Position numbers and translations under genes: made by a program. Of a DNA stretch of 6,156 nt, positions 5,021 through 6,156 are shown piece by piece; positions within the stretch are counted from its first letter, which is position 1, and each line of letters opens with the position of its first letter. A model generated the notes under the pieces. The model searched no databases and had not been told where the DNA came from. It saw only the letters and a list, made by a program, of their open reading frames with translations. This DNA is from DASTGO01 sp035719045 (GTDB taxonomy: Bacteria; Actinomycetota; Actinomycetes; Actinomycetales; Kineosporiaceae). The stretch covers positions 1-6,156 of the forward strand of contig DASTGO010000198.1 in NCBI GenBank assembly GCA_035719045.1, written 5' to 3'.

Positions 5021-6156
5021 ATGGAAGCGATCGACGAGATCGTCGCCGAATTCCTGGTCGAGTCGCACGAGAACCTCGACCAGCTCGACCGTGATCTCCT
5101 GGCCTTGGAACAGAACCCGGGTTCCCGGGAGCTGCTGGCCAGCGTCTTCCGGACGATCCACACGATCAAGGGCACCAGTGGGTTCCTCGCCTTCCACCGC
5201 CTGGAGAAGCTGACCCACGTCGGGGAGAACCTGCTCAGCCGGTTGCGGGACGGCCGGATCGCGCTGTCCGAGGACCGCGCCACCGCGTTGCTCAAGATGG
5301 TGGACGCCGTCCGGGCTCTGCTGGGCAACATCGAGCAGACCGGGACCGAGGGCGACGGCGAGGACTCCGAGCTCATCTCCGTGCTGTCCTCGATGCTGGA
5401 GGACATCGCACCTGCCGCCGAAACCCCGGCCGAAGCCGCCACCGCCGCCGAAACCCCGGCCGAAGCCGCCACCGCTGCCGAAACCCCGGTTGAGGCCGCC
5501 GCCGAGACCGCAGTCCCGGCCGAGACTCCTGCCGCCGCCGAGACCGCTCCCGTGGACGCGCAGGTGCCTGCCCAGCCCACCGCGGAGCAGGCCGCCGAGG
5601 CCGAGCCCGCGCCGCAGCCGGTCGGCGTGGCCGCAGGCGAAACCGCTGCGGCTGCAGGGACTCCCCGTCGCGGCGGCAAGCGCCGCACCACCAAGACCGC
5701 CACGCCTGCGACCCCGCAGACTCCCAACGCACAGGCGGCATCGCCCGCCCCCCAAGCGTCCGGCGCGGCTGCCGGGCAGCCCGAGACGGCACCGTCCACC
5801 TCCGCGCAGCCCGACCAGCCGGCTGTCCCCGCGACTGCGGCCCAGCCCGGCACTCCCCCGCTGGGTGAGGTCCTCGTCCAAGCGGGTGCCACCACCCCAG
5901 ACGCTGTGGAGATTGCGCGCATGGAGCAGGGACTGGGCGACCGACGCCCCATCGGGAGCATCCTCGTCGACCACGGCTCCACCACCCCCGCCGCCGTCGA
6001 GTCCGCCCTGGAGACCCAGACCGCTCAGCGGTCGGTGGTGGACAGTTCGGTTCGGGTGGATGTGGAGTTGTTGGATTCGTTGATGCGGCTGGTGGGTGAG
6101 TTGGTGTTGGCCCGTAACCAGTTGGTGTCGCGGTTGGATGACACGACGGGTCATAC
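5021..6156 (+). CDS. cheA: Chemotaxis histidine kinase CheA, N-terminal part (runs off the window)
   Basis: A cytosolic kinase that, coupled by CheW to chemoreceptors, autophosphorylates and passes phosphate to CheY/CheB. The frame is open to the window end: 378 complete codons and two bases. Seen: P1/Hpt domain (about 1-105) with the phospho-accepting His47 in IHTIKGTSGF; no recognisable P2 (CheY-docking) domain; an Ala/Pro/Glu/Thr-rich linker (about 128-279) with 30-bp tandem repeats and a basic patch RRGGKRR (216-222); two 24-residue MshEN/GspE-N-like motifs (280-303 and 310-333); and the start of the P3 dimerisation helix from about V344 (VRVDVELLDSLMRLVGELV). The P4 ATPase and P5 CheW-like domains must follow outside the window. 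A sigma-28 promoter precedes it. Codon use changes sharply at about 6029. The identity is secure; the role of the inserted module is inference. Confidence 0.95.
   Translation, partial: MEAIDEIVAEFLVESHENLDQLDRDLLALEQNPGSRELLASVFRTIHTIKGTSGFLAFHRLEKLTHVGENLLSRLRDGRIALSEDRATALLKMVDAVRALLGNIEQTGTEGDGEDSELISVLSSMLEDIAPAAETPAEAATAAETPAEAATAAETPVEAAAETAVPAETPAAAETAPVDAQVPAQPTAEQAAEAEPAPQPVGVAAGETAAAAGTPRRGGKRRTTKTATPATPQTPNAQAASPAPQASGAAAGQPETAPSTSAQPDQPAVPATAAQPGTPPLGEVLVQAGATTPDAVEIARMEQGLGDRRPIGSILVDHGSTTPAAVESALETQTAQRSVVDSSVRVDVELLDSLMRLVGELVLARNQLVSRLDDTTGH
5417..5506 (+). repeat. 30-bp tandem repeat, three copies, in the CheA linker
   Basis: Unit 1 (5417-5446) and unit 2 (5447-5476) differ at a single base (C/T at the last position). 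Unit 3 (5477-5506) is diverged. Each unit encodes the 10-residue peptide AETPAEAATA or a close variant. The near-identity of units 1 and 2 points to recent slippage or unequal exchange. Weaker AETP-like copies continue to about 5560. Confidence 0.9.
5858..6019 (+). other. Tandem MshEN/GspE-N-like module within CheA
   Basis: Two 24-residue motifs, residues 280-303 (starts PLGEVLVQAG, ends MEQ) and 310-333 (starts PIGSILVDHG, ends ETQ), are separated by 6 residues. Compared with the MshEN pattern as I recall it (R-L-G-x-x-L-V-x-x-G-...-Q over 24 residues, twice, with a short spacer), both keep G3, L6, V7, G10, V/L17 and Q24. The first Arg is Pro in both, position 12 is Thr, and motif 1 has Arg at position 21. 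The fold is therefore plausible, while c-di-GMP binding is uncertain. Confidence 0.6.

Noticed and set aside
5417..5560. CRISPR-like array
   Set aside because: The repeats are contiguous 30-bp coding units without spacers, inside the cheA reading frame.
4907..6154. Minus-strand open frame of 415 codons, Gly-rich
   Set aside because: It is a shadow of cheA; the Gly runs come from the antisense of the Ala/Pro-rich linker, and the plus frame encodes clear CheA motifs.

Overview
The window is high-GC DNA with strongly G/C-biased third codon positions, GTG starts and actinobacterial gene families. A chemotaxis kinase behind a sigma-28-type promoter implies a flagellated, motile actinomycete. A Kineosporiaceae-like or similar lineage is plausible, but the sequence alone does not settle the genus.

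Left part (1 to about 2700): the integration end of an actinomycete integrative and conjugative element (AICE). In order on the plus strand it holds the C-terminal part of a RepSA-type rolling-circle replication initiator (HUH and paired-Tyr motifs visible), a 73-residue excisionase with a MerR-like helix-turn-helix, and a complete tyrosine integrase (R203, K242, H311, R314, H337, Y346). The integrase runs convergently into an intact tRNA-Gly(CCC) gene with encoded CCA. Two TTGCACG direct repeats and a 13-bp-stem hairpin lie between them. The tRNA 3' half is the likely attachment site. The transfer genes and the other att copy would lie to the left, outside the window.

Middle (2732 to 4748): chromosomal backbone. 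About 300 bases of noncoding DNA hold the probable tRNA promoter. Then come dcd (dCTP deaminase, 191 aa, possibly a leaderless transcript) and a 351-residue conserved-looking protein of unknown function.

Right part (4749 to 6156): a 272-base intergenic region with a good sigma-28 promoter match (TCAAGTCC, 11 bases, GCCGATGC), then the start of cheA, which runs off the window. The kinase has a normal P1 His-phosphotransfer domain (His47) and no recognisable P2. Instead it has a long Ala/Pro/Glu-rich linker with 30-bp tandem repeats, then two 24-residue motifs resembling the MshEN/GspE-N module (a c-di-GMP-binding fold in type II secretion and pilus ATPases), just before the P3 dimerisation helix. 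Codon choice changes abruptly at about base 6029, where P3 begins. These CheA features are the most unusual content of the window.
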